From contig JANELJ010000019.1 of assembly GCA_024511395.1 (NCBI GenBank), positions 1 through 13,346 of the forward strand: a DNA stretch of 13,346 bases, read 5' to 3'. The stretch comes from Gammaproteobacteria bacterium (GTDB taxonomy: Bacteria > Pseudomonadota > Gammaproteobacteria > GRL18). Made by a program: the position numbers and the translations under genes. This document shows positions 1 to 5,720 of this stretch, piece after piece; position 1 is the stretch's first letter; every line of letters begins with the position of its first letter. Under the pieces are notes generated by a model. That model searched no databases and had not been told where the DNA came from. It saw only the letters and a program-made list of their open reading frames with translations.

Positions 1-121
1 CGCTGAACGCTGAACGCTGAACGCTGAACGCTGAACGCTGAACGCTGAACGCTGAACGCTGAACGCTGAACGCTGAACGCTGAACGCTGAACGCTGAACG
101 CTGAACGCTGAACGCTGAACG
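1..121. repeat. Tandem heptanucleotide array, (CGCTGAA)x17
   Basis: Seventeen perfect head-to-tail copies of CGCTGAA fill positions 1-119, followed by CG and then unique sequence from 122. The array reaches the window edge, so its true length is unknown. Because 7 is not a multiple of 3, all three frames of each strand cycle through the same 21-base period. On the plus strand every frame meets a TGA each 21 bases. On the minus strand no frame contains a stop, and all read the same circular heptapeptide (S-A-F-S-V-Q-R). A short version of the same unit occurs at 1991-2005. Copy number in such arrays is prone to slippage and to assembly collapse. Confidence 0.97.
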
Positions 122-592
122 ATAATAAAACGTAGAAATACTCTCACTCCAGCCGGACTCATCAAACAATACCTGATAAAGTTTTTCATCCCACTTATGT
201 CCCCATGGCCCGGTTTTCATCAAATGCTTACTATAGCCCCGCTGAACACCGGGTGGGATAAAACCAAAGGGAATACCGTTAATTAATACTGCGACTGAGC
301 GACCGTCATGACTCCATTTAAATTCAAAAATGTCAGACTGTAGCGGCGTAAATTCGGCATGTGGGTGGGCATAACTGGCCACAGCGGGAGGTGAGGAGGT
401 CCGATATTTACGAATTTCAGATTCCTGTGGTGCGGTAATCCGGTTGTAAATCCAGCAGTCAGCTGTAACAACCGGGCTGTTGGGATTAGTGACATATAAC
501 CATGCAGAGTGGCCACTGTCATCAAAGCGCGCCTGTTTTTTTGAAACGGGATGCTTTTCAAACAGTAAAGTGGTTTTTTCCATAGTGGACAT
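1..592 (-). CDS. Unrecognised protein, 3' end incomplete, C-terminus runs into the heptamer array
   Basis: I do not recognise this protein family. The frame is open from 592 to the left edge, giving at least 197 codons. About 157 residues are unique (122-592) and the remainder is an S-A-F-S-V-Q-R heptapeptide repeat encoded by the array. The unique part is a plausible soluble globular protein: no signal peptide or membrane segment, many aromatics, and features such as WLYVTNPNSPVV near residue 28, FKWSHDGRSVAVLINGIPFGFIP near 90-115 and TGPWGHKWDEKLYQVLFDESGW near 124-148. I chose the ATG at 592 because an AGG lies 8 bases upstream; the ATG at 583 in the same frame is the alternative. The gene follows moaC by 17 bases on the same strand, so co-transcription with moaC is likely, but that does not establish a role in cofactor synthesis. 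The real stop lies outside the window. The repeat tail may be a true extension or an intergenic array that captured the frame after a stop was lost. Confidence 0.72.
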   Translation of the reverse strand, partial: MSTMEKTTLLFEKHPVSKKQARFDDSGHSAWLYVTNPNSPVVTADCWIYNRITAPQESEIRKYRTSSPPAVASYAHPHAEFTPLQSDIFEFKWSHDGRSVAVLINGIPFGFIPPGVQRGYSKHLMKTGPWGHKWDEKLYQVLFDESGWSESISTFYYRSAFSVQRSAFSVQRSAFSVQRSAFSVQRSAFSVQRSAFS

Positions 593-609
593 TGGCTTTA
601 CCTGTGCAT

Positions 610-1089
610 TCAACCTTCACTGACCCAATGACCGGATTTTCCGCCAGCTTTTTCCAGCAGGCGGACATTGCCCATTACCATACCTCGATCTACGGCCTTG
701 CACATATCATAAATCGTTAGCAAGGCAATCTGGGTGGCAGTAAGTGCTTCCATTTCAACCCCAGTTTTACCGTCGGTTTCTACAGTACAGGTACAAACCA
801 CCTTATGTTTGTCTTCAATAACGTCCAGTTCCAGATCCACATGAGTTAAAGCCAGCGGATGGCATAAGGGGATTAAATTTGCAGTTTGTTTGGCCGCCAT
901 AATGCCGGCAATACGGGCAATACCCAGGACATCCCCTTTTTTATGATTACCCTGCACAATTAAGGCCAGTGTTTCCGGCTCCATGGTGATATCACCAGAC
1001 GTCACCGCCCGGCGATGGGTAATGTCCTTGGCTCCGACATCCACCATATGGGCTTCGCCCTTATTATTAAAATGTGTTAGTTTGCTCAT
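610..1089 (-). CDS. moaC: Cyclic pyranopterin monophosphate synthase MoaC
   Basis: MoaC acts after MoaA in the first stage of molybdenum cofactor synthesis. It converts the cyclised GTP intermediate (3',8-cyclo-7,8-dihydro-GTP) into cyclic pyranopterin monophosphate, in the cytoplasm. The 159 residues match the family length (about 161 in E. coli). Visible family motifs are K51 near the N-terminus, LIPLCHPL at 72-79 with H77, EMEALTA at 112-118, and YDMCKAVD at 127-134 with D128 and K131, ending in GGKSGHW. These residues fall at the same numbers I recall as catalytic in E. coli MoaC. The start at 1089 gives the usual MSxLTH N-terminus. No strong Shine-Dalgarno is visible there, while an AAGG does precede the internal Met15. 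The gene is divergent from moaDE and followed closely by the unrecognised ORF. moaA is not in the window. Confidence 0.98.
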   Translation of the reverse strand: MSKLTHFNNKGEAHMVDVGAKDITHRRAVTSGDITMEPETLALIVQGNHKKGDVLGIARIAGIMAAKQTANLIPLCHPLALTHVDLELDVIEDKHKVVCTCTVETDGKTGVEMEALTATQIALLTIYDMCKAVDRGMVMGNVRLLEKAGGKSGHWVSEG

Positions 1090-1292
1090 GTGTTTAATGT
1101 GTTGTTTTATTATTAATTATAATTTTATACACCGAAAAACTATTAAAATATTATTAATATTTTAATGATGATTCTGCTTTATAAGATATGCTTATTTCGG
1201 TATATTACTATAAGATTATACAAAAGTGACTAGGGAATATCCCTTTTTTACTTAACTTTTTAGTTACATTAGATGAGGTCATTGTAGGTATT
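1090..1292. promoter_or_regulatory. Divergent moaC / moaD intergenic region with an AT-only palindrome
   Basis: These 203 very AT-rich bases must hold the promoters for leftward moaC and rightward moaD. A perfect inverted repeat with 10-bp arms (1142-1151 and 1157-1166) and a 5-base centre is composed entirely of A and T. It could be an operator or simply low-complexity sequence. TATAAT-like hexamers occur on both strands (for example 1118-1123 on plus and 1121-1116 on minus), but I found no convincing -35 partner at 16-18 bp, so no start point is assigned. I saw no sequence I would call a molybdenum-cofactor riboswitch. Confidence 0.5.
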
Positions 1293-1538
1293 GTGGGTAT
1301 AGCCGTTAAATTTTTTGCCAGTATGCGGGATCTAATGGGTGATGATAGAGAACTGGATGCTCAAATAGTTCAGCAGCATAATATTAAAACTGTCGATGAT
1401 ATCTGGAACTATTGCGTAGAAGGCAAAGAGCGCCCGGCTAATGTGCTGGTGGCCGTTAATATGGACTATGTTGACGGCACAACATTAGTAAAAGACGGTG
1501 ATGAAGTGGCCTTTTTCCCGCCGGTTACCGGAGGTTAA
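1293..1538 (+). CDS. moaD: Molybdopterin synthase sulfur-carrier subunit MoaD
   Basis: MoaD is the small ubiquitin-fold subunit of molybdopterin synthase. Its C-terminal glycine is thiocarboxylated and delivers sulfur to cyclic pyranopterin monophosphate within the MoaD2-MoaE2 complex. The protein is 81 residues, the same length as I recall for E. coli. It opens with VKFFASMRDLMG (residues 5-16) and closes with DEVAFFPPVTGG, so the essential terminal Gly-Gly is intact. The start is GTG at 1293: no ATG is available in frame, and the start gives the expected beta-strand N-terminus. The Shine-Dalgarno is weak or oddly spaced (AGGT 3 bases upstream, GAGG 14 bases upstream). moaE follows after 2 bases, so the two subunits are translationally linked. 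Confidence 0.97.
   Translation: MGIAVKFFASMRDLMGDDRELDAQIVQQHNIKTVDDIWNYCVEGKERPANVLVAVNMDYVDGTTLVKDGDEVAFFPPVTGG
1530..1534 (+). promoter_or_regulatory. Ribosome binding site of moaE embedded in the moaD Gly-Gly codons
   Basis: GGAGG at 1530-1534 lies 6 bases before the moaE ATG at 1541, an ideal distance. The same bases are the last two sense codons of moaD (GGA GGT), followed by its TAA. This placement favours re-initiation or coupled translation of the two synthase subunits. Confidence 0.85.
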
Positions 1539-1540
1539 GC

Positions 1541-1984
1541 ATGAGCGTAGTTATTCTCCCTGAAGCCTTTAACCCCTGGCAGTTACTCGAAGATTACCAG
1601 CAGAAAATATCCGAACTGAACGGCAAATATGGTGCAACAGCCGTTTTTGTGGGCACCATGCGAGATTTTAATGAAGGGGACAATGTTTCACAGATGTTCC
1701 TGGAATACTACCCCGGTATGACCGAAAAACACCTGGAAAAAATCTGCACTCAGGCCACCGCCGATTACGGCTTACTGGAATCCCTGGTTGTACACCGGGT
1801 GGGCGAAATAAACCCCAACGACCCCATTGTACTGGTCGCTGTCTGGACTGCCCACCGCAAACAGGCCTTCGAAGCCTGCCGCGAAATCATGGAAGACCTG
1901 AAATCCAGAGCCCCATTCTGGAAAAAAGAACAACTAAACACTGGAAAAAACCGCTGGGTAGAAAAAAACACCAAGGGCTATTAA
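1541..1984 (+). CDS. moaE: Molybdopterin synthase catalytic subunit MoaE
   Basis: MoaE is the large subunit of molybdopterin synthase. It binds cyclic pyranopterin monophosphate and receives two sulfurs from thiocarboxylated MoaD to form the dithiolene of molybdopterin. The 147 residues compare with about 150 in E. coli. Family hallmarks are FVGTMRDFNEGD (36-47), LEYYPGM (54-60), HRVGE (85-89), WTAHRKQAFEACR (102-114) and LKSRAPFWKKE (120-130). K121 and K128 are the lysines I equate with the active-site pair of E. coli MoaE, and R41 matches its conserved arginine. It starts 2 bases after moaD with a strong GGAGG. Downstream it converges with prmC, with only 21 bases between the stop codons and no clear terminator hairpin. 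Confidence 0.98.
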   Translation: MSVVILPEAFNPWQLLEDYQQKISELNGKYGATAVFVGTMRDFNEGDNVSQMFLEYYPGMTEKHLEKICTQATADYGLLESLVVHRVGEINPNDPIVLVAVWTAHRKQAFEACREIMEDLKSRAPFWKKEQLNTGKNRWVEKNTKGY

Positions 1985-1990
1985 GCTCTT

Positions 1991-2005
1991 TCTGAACGCT
2001 GAACA
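1991..2005. repeat. Short dispersed copy of the CGCTGAA repeat
   Basis: The 21-bp spacer between the convergent moaE and prmC stops reads TCTGAACGCTGAACA, which is one full CGCTGAA unit flanked by most of a second. It matches the unit of the 17-copy array at 1-121. Two unrelated intergenic positions carrying the same phase suggest the heptamer is dispersed in this genome at variable copy number. Confidence 0.7.
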
Positions 2006-2890
2006 CTAAAGCATCTGCCCCATACTAACCCTATCCACCCGATTCAAATCCTTTACCGTACGCATATTTCTAAACCCATATTCTTTCAATAACCCATGTA
2101 CCGCTTCTGCCTGAGTATAACCATGCTCCAGCATTAACCATGTCCCGGGTTTAAGATAATTACGACTGTCGTTAATGATCTGCCTGATAGCAGCCAGCCC
2201 GTTTTCATCAGCCAGCAGGGCACTTTGTGATTCAAATCGTTGTACATTAGTCTCAAGTAAAGGATCATCAGGGGCTATATAAGGCGGGTTAGAGACTATA
2301 AGATCAAATTGATACTCAGGAATGTTTTCAAACCAGTCTGAGCGACAAAACTGAATATTAGGCAGTTGTAAGCTTTCGGCATTACTGCGAGCCACTTCCA
2401 GAGCCTGTGCAGAAGCGTCGCTTGCCAATACTTCGGCATCCGGGCGTTCTGAGGCAATAGCCAGAGCAATAGCACCGCTGCCGGTCCCCAGATCCAGTAC
2501 CTTTACAGGTGTATGTAAGGGCAGCTTATCTAGGGCACATTCTACCAGTAATTCGGTTTCCGGTCGGGGAATAAGGGTGTCCGGGCTGACTTTCAGACTA
2601 AAGTCCCAGAAATCTTTTGTGCCGGTGATATAGGCAACGGGTCTGCCCTGAGCTCTTTGCTTAAGACTATCCAGATAATGCTGTATCTGAGCACTGGAAA
2701 GTGCATGTTCCGGCCAGGTTAGCAACCAGGTTTTGGTTTTTTTTTGTTGAGAATTGGGGGCAGAGCTATGATTCATAGCATCCAGTAATAAAATTTCACA
2801 ATCCAACTTCAGAGTATCACTGTCCAGCCCGGCTTGCTGCAGTTGCTCTATCCCCAGTTTAATGGCCTGCTGAACGGTTAGTTTTTCCAT
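2006..2890 (-). CDS. prmC: Release factor glutamine N5-methyltransferase PrmC (HemK)
   Basis: PrmC uses S-adenosylmethionine to methylate the glutamine of the GGQ motif in RF1 and RF2, which raises termination efficiency. The protein is 294 residues, somewhat longer than E. coli PrmC (277). It has a helical N-terminal substrate-recognition domain (about 1-90) and a Rossmann-type methyltransferase domain. IPRPETE lies at 107-113, the SAM loop VLDLGTGSGAIALAIA at 131-146 and the amide-binding NPPY at 201-204. Extra length lies in a polar N-terminal insertion around residues 41-56 (rich in S, N, Q and K). The ATG at 2890 is 8 bases beyond the prfA stop. Shine-Dalgarno support is weak, so translation is probably coupled to prfA, whose product is its substrate. 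Confidence 0.97.
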   Translation of the reverse strand: MEKLTVQQAIKLGIEQLQQAGLDSDTLKLDCEILLLDAMNHSSAPNSQQKKTKTWLLTWPEHALSSAQIQHYLDSLKQRAQGRPVAYITGTKDFWDFSLKVSPDTLIPRPETELLVECALDKLPLHTPVKVLDLGTGSGAIALAIASERPDAEVLASDASAQALEVARSNAESLQLPNIQFCRSDWFENIPEYQFDLIVSNPPYIAPDDPLLETNVQRFESQSALLADENGLAAIRQIINDSRNYLKPGTWLMLEHGYTQAEAVHGLLKEYGFRNMRTVKDLNRVDRVSMGQML

Positions 2891-2898
2891 AAACGGCT

Positions 2899-3984
2899 TT
2901 AATCTTCCGACATGGATGCCAGCAGTTCGGCCTGATATTCGCTCAGTAACGGGTCAATAATGGCGCCTAGATCGCCATTCATGATTTCTTCGAGCTTATA
3001 GAGCGTCAGATTAATGCGGTGATCAGTAACCCGACACTGTGGATAATTATAGGTTCGGATACGTTCAGAGCGGTCGCCGCTGCCGACTTGTAGTTTGCGG
3101 TCTGCCGCCTGTTCAGACTGCTGTTTTTCCTGTTCTGCATCCAGCAGTCGGGAGGACAGCATGGACATGGCCTTGGCCTTATTTTTATGCTGTGAACGTT
3201 CTTCCTGGCACTCTACTACTACACCGGTAGGCAGGTGGGTAATACGGATGGCTGAATCGGTTTTATTGACATGCTGACCTCCGGCACCGGATGCGCGGAA
3301 GGTATCAATGCGTAAATCCTTGGGGTTAATATCAATGGCTTCCACTTCATCCACTTCAGGAATAATGGCCACCGTACAGGCGGAGGTATGTACCCGACCC
3401 TGGGATTCGGTTTCCGGCACCCGCTGTACCCGATGAGCACCGGATTCAAATTTCAGTTTGGAGAAGGCACCATGGCCAACGATGCGCGCAACAATTTCCT
3501 TATAACCGCCATGATCACCAGGGTTTTCCGACATGACTTCTACTGTCCAGTTCTGGATTTCAGCATAGCGGCTGTACATTTTAAATAAATCACCGGAAAA
3601 AATGGCGGCCTCATCACCACCGGTTCCGGCCCGGATTTCCAGGTAAATATTATGGTCATCATTGGGATCTTTGGGCAGCAGCATTTTTTGTAAATCCAGA
3701 GATAATTGTTCCTGAAGCTGTCGGGCCTCCTGGATTTCTTCTTCTGCCATGGCTTTCATTTCCGGATCACTGTCATCCAGCATTTCCGTAGCAGATTCTA
3801 TGGTGTCTGCGGCTTTCTGGTACTGTCTGAATTTTTCCACTACCGGGCTGAGTTCAGCATATTCTTTAGACAGTTCGCGAAAACGGTTCTGATCATTCAT
3901 AACCTCAGGCTGGGACAATAGCAGGGATATCTCTTCATGCCGTTCGGACAGGGTTTCAAGTTTACTTATAATGGATGCTTTCAC
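2899..3984 (-). CDS. prfA: Peptide chain release factor 1
   Basis: RF1 recognises UAA and UAG stop codons on the ribosome and triggers hydrolysis of peptidyl-tRNA. The protein is 361 residues (E. coli 360). The codon-recognition PxT tripeptide is P190-E-T192 within [18 protein letters not shown], and the catalytic GGQ is at 235-237 within [19 protein letters not shown] rather than the E. coli PAT is a variant I recall in other bacteria, so it is not unusual. The start is GTG at 3984, with AAGAG 6 bases upstream giving the expected MKxSIxxKL N-terminus. The gene sits between hemA (85 bases upstream) and prmC (8 bases downstream). Q237 is the residue PrmC would methylate. Confidence 0.98.
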   Translation of the reverse strand: MKASIISKLETLSERHEEISLLLSQPEVMNDQNRFRELSKEYAELSPVVEKFRQYQKAADTIESATEMLDDSDPEMKAMAEEEIQEARQLQEQLSLDLQKMLLPKDPNDDHNIYLEIRAGTGGDEAAIFSGDLFKMYSRYAEIQNWTVEVMSENPGDHGGYKEIVARIVGHGAFSKLKFESGAHRVQRVPETESQGRVHTSACTVAIIPEVDEVEAIDINPKDLRIDTFRASGAGGQHVNKTDSAIRITHLPTGVVVECQEERSQHKNKAKAMSMLSSRLLDAEQEKQQSEQAADRKLQVGSGDRSERIRTYNYPQCRVTDHRINLTLYKLEEIMNGDLGAIIDPLLSEYQAELLASMSED

Positions 3985-4069
3985 TGCTTACTCTTATAAA
4001 ATAGATAGTAAAAAATAGATGGTTCAGGTTCCGGGGAACAGAGTGTGGTTAATCAGGAAGCTGGAGCAG

Positions 4070-5347
4070 CTAACGGTTCCGGGGCAGATCAAACAATTCA
4101 ATGGCCGCATCAATAAGCTCATTACGGTCATCCATACCGGCCTGTTTGATCTGGATACTCGGCTTATGGATCAGTTTATTGGTCAGCTGGCGAGCCAGTT
4201 CTTTTATAACCTGTTCGGCTTCTTTGCCGTTTTTAAGCTGTTTCAGGGCATTGGCAACAGCCTTATCCCGTATGTCTTCAGCGTGTTCCCGGAATTCTCT
4301 CATAATGGCAATGGAGTCTAGGGAACGCAGCCAGTTCATAAAATGGCTGACTTCCACATCAATAATTTCTTCTGCCTTGAGTGCGGCTTCCTGGCGGGAT
4401 TTCAGGCCTTCATCAATGATCTCCTTGAGATCATCCACGGTATATAAAAACACATCTTCCAGCTCACTGACTTCTTCTTCAATATCCCGAGGTACCGCAA
4501 TATCGACCATAAAAATAGGGGCATGTTTACGTGCTTTAATGGCTGATTCCACAGCGCCTTTACCCAAGATAGGCAGCTGACTGGCAGTAGAAGAGATAAC
4601 AATATCCGCTTCCGCCAGGTGATTAGGCAATTTGCTGAGTGAAATGGCATAACAGTTAAATTCCTGGGCCAGGGTATGGGCTTTTTCGACGGTCCGGTTA
4701 GCAATAATAATACGGCCAATGCCGGATTCGTTCAGATGCCGTGCAACCAGTTCAATAGTTTCGCCGGCACCAATGAGCAGCGCGGTATGATGCTGAAAAT
4801 TACTGAAAATCTGTTTGGCCAGGCTGACCGAAGCAAATGCCACGGAAACCGGACTTGCGCCAATGGCGGTATCGGTACGTACCTGCTTGGCACAGCTGAA
4901 GGTATGCTGGAATAATTTGTGTAGAAACTGGCCGATGGTGCCGCTTTCTTTGGCCACAGAAAAAGCCGTTTTTAGCTGGCCTAGAATCTGCGGCTCACCC
5001 AGTACCAAGGAGTCCAGGCCGCTGGCAACGCGCAGCATATGGCGCACGGCCTCTTTTTCAGGGTGCAGATACAGGTATTCTGTGATATCAGTATCTTCCA
5101 GGTCATGGTGCTTTTTCAGCCAGGTGATCAGGGCATCAATAGCCGCTTCTGATTCACCATCATTACAGTTGAGCTGGCAGTAGAGTTCAGTACGGTTACA
5201 GGTGGATAAAATCACGGCTTCATTAACGGCATCCTGATCAGTCAGGTCTTTTAAAGCCATAGGTATAGTATCAGGGGCAAAAGAAAGCTGTTCCCTGATT
5301 TTGACCGGAGCCGTTTTGTGATTAATACCAAGTGCAAGCAGCGACAT
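4070..5347 (-). CDS. hemA: Glutamyl-tRNA reductase HemA
   Basis: HemA reduces glutamyl-tRNA(Glu) to glutamate-1-semialdehyde with NADPH, the first committed step of the C5 tetrapyrrole pathway to haem and sirohaem. The protein is 425 residues (E. coli 418). The catalytic cysteine is C50 in STCNRTELY (48-56). The signature ASGLDSLVLGEPQILGQ is at 108-124, the NADPH-binding Rossmann motif LLIGAGE at 191-197, and a long helical dimerisation domain runs from about 320 to the end. The ATG at 5347 gives the standard MSLLALGINHKTAPV start, but the Shine-Dalgarno is weak. It heads a hemA-prfA-prmC operon. Its upstream leader contains a long hairpin and a 15-bp tandem repeat array described separately. 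Confidence 0.98.
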   Translation of the reverse strand: MSLLALGINHKTAPVKIREQLSFAPDTIPMALKDLTDQDAVNEAVILSTCNRTELYCQLNCNDGESEAAIDALITWLKKHHDLEDTDITEYLYLHPEKEAVRHMLRVASGLDSLVLGEPQILGQLKTAFSVAKESGTIGQFLHKLFQHTFSCAKQVRTDTAIGASPVSVAFASVSLAKQIFSNFQHHTALLIGAGETIELVARHLNESGIGRIIIANRTVEKAHTLAQEFNCYAISLSKLPNHLAEADIVISSTASQLPILGKGAVESAIKARKHAPIFMVDIAVPRDIEEEVSELEDVFLYTVDDLKEIIDEGLKSRQEAALKAEEIIDVEVSHFMNWLRSLDSIAIMREFREHAEDIRDKAVANALKQLKNGKEAEQVIKELARQLTNKLIHKPSIQIKQAGMDDRNELIDAAIELFDLPRNR

Positions 5348-5384
5348 AGAAATCTATCTGGTAAACCTTAGTGCATTGTTTTGT

Positions 5385-5416
5385 ACGTTGTTTTCAGGTG
5401 TTCCTGAAAACAGCGT
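5385..5416. other. Long hairpin / dyad in the hemA leader
   Basis: Arms 5385-5398 and 5403-5416 pair around the loop TGTT. Ten inner base pairs are perfect (TGTTTTCAGG with CCTGAAAACA), then come one wobble and three more pairs. It sits 38-69 bases upstream of the hemA start. No T-tract follows on the hemA strand, so it looks like an operator or leader stem rather than a terminator. Confidence 0.7.
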
Positions 5417-5459
5417 TCTTAAAAAATGTATTCTTATAAAACCTGTTCTTGAAAACCCG
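5400..5459. repeat. Four imperfect 15-bp tandem repeats (iteron-like) upstream of hemA
   Basis: Units begin at exactly 5400, 5415, 5430 and 5445. Their first 12 bases read GTTCCTGAAAAC, GTTCTTAAAAAA, ATTCTTATAAAA and GTTCTTGAAAAC; the last three bases of each unit vary. Units 1 and 4 match at 11 of 12 positions. A fifth degenerate unit may start at 5459. Each unit is also weakly dyad-symmetric (GTT at one end and AAC at the other in units 1 and 4). The exact phasing suggests a tandem binding-site array or a decayed microsatellite. Confidence 0.65.
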
Positions 5460-5588
5460 TTATAAAAATAGGCTTTAAAAGGATTCTCTAATTATCTGAT
5501 ATAAACAGGGCATTTTGCGTAAATTTCACCCAAAACTCAAGCAATCTCGCATTTTAATATAAAATTTTAGCCAAATTTAGCATGATTA

Positions 5589-5597
5589 TGGTATAAA
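5589..5597 (+). promoter_or_regulatory. Likely extended -10 promoter for the TPR lipoprotein operon
   Basis: TG at 5589-5590, one base, then TATAAA at 5592-5597 form an extended -10. The -35 region is poor (AGCCAA at 5569-5574 at 17 bp, or TTAGCC at 5567-5572 at 19 bp), which an extended -10 can tolerate. The implied leader before the TTG start at 5721 is about 115 bases. Confidence 0.4.
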
Positions 5598-5720
5598 CTT
5601 GTTAAATGAATAAGGGGCAGGAGCCAACTTGAACTTATGTGCTTAAAGTTAGTCTTATACTAATCAGTCCAATGCCTCATATTAGTAATGTTCGTAGAAT
5701 AAATTAAGGATCTAACTCTT

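Larger units (their letters stand above)
5348..5720. promoter_or_regulatory. hemA / TPR-lipoprotein divergent intergenic region
   Basis: This 373-bp gene-free region contains the hemA leader on the left and the leader of the TPR lipoprotein gene on the right. It includes a long hairpin (5385-5416), a 15-bp tandem array (5400-5459), an AT-rich middle and a likely rightward extended -10 promoter (5589-5597). I could not find a persuasive sigma-70 pair for hemA on the minus strand. The rightward leader carries a strong Shine-Dalgarno-like GGGGCAGGAG at about 5614-5623 with only very short reading frames after it, and competing short stems between 5649 and 5686. Confidence 0.6.

Noticed and set aside
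1..121. CRISPR array
   Set aside because: The repeats are 7 bp with no spacers, so this is a simple tandem repeat.
283..561. A 92-codon minus-strand open frame
   Set aside because: It is out of frame with the longer ORF starting at 592, which has a Shine-Dalgarno, follows moaC closely and stays open to the window edge. The shorter frame is a shadow.
2899..3984. RF1 stop-codon recognition tripeptide reads PET instead of the E. coli PAT
   Set aside because: The middle residue of PxT varies and PET is familiar from other bacterial RF1 proteins. There is no evidence of altered stop-codon use; TAA, TAG and TGA all end genes here.
4027..4084. Ten-base direct repeat GGTTCCGGGG at 4027-4036 and 4075-4084, the first within a GTTCCGGGGAAC dyad, at the end of hemA
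   Set aside because: Flanking bases do not align, so there is no sign of a longer duplication, and the dyad is not followed by a T-run on the operon strand. It is probably chance.
4402..4719. Long minus-strand and plus-strand frames inside hemA, prfA, rplY, ychF and the TPR gene
   Set aside because: Each overlaps a confidently identified gene in another frame, gives a low-complexity or unnatural protein, and has no independent start signal. They are shadow frames.
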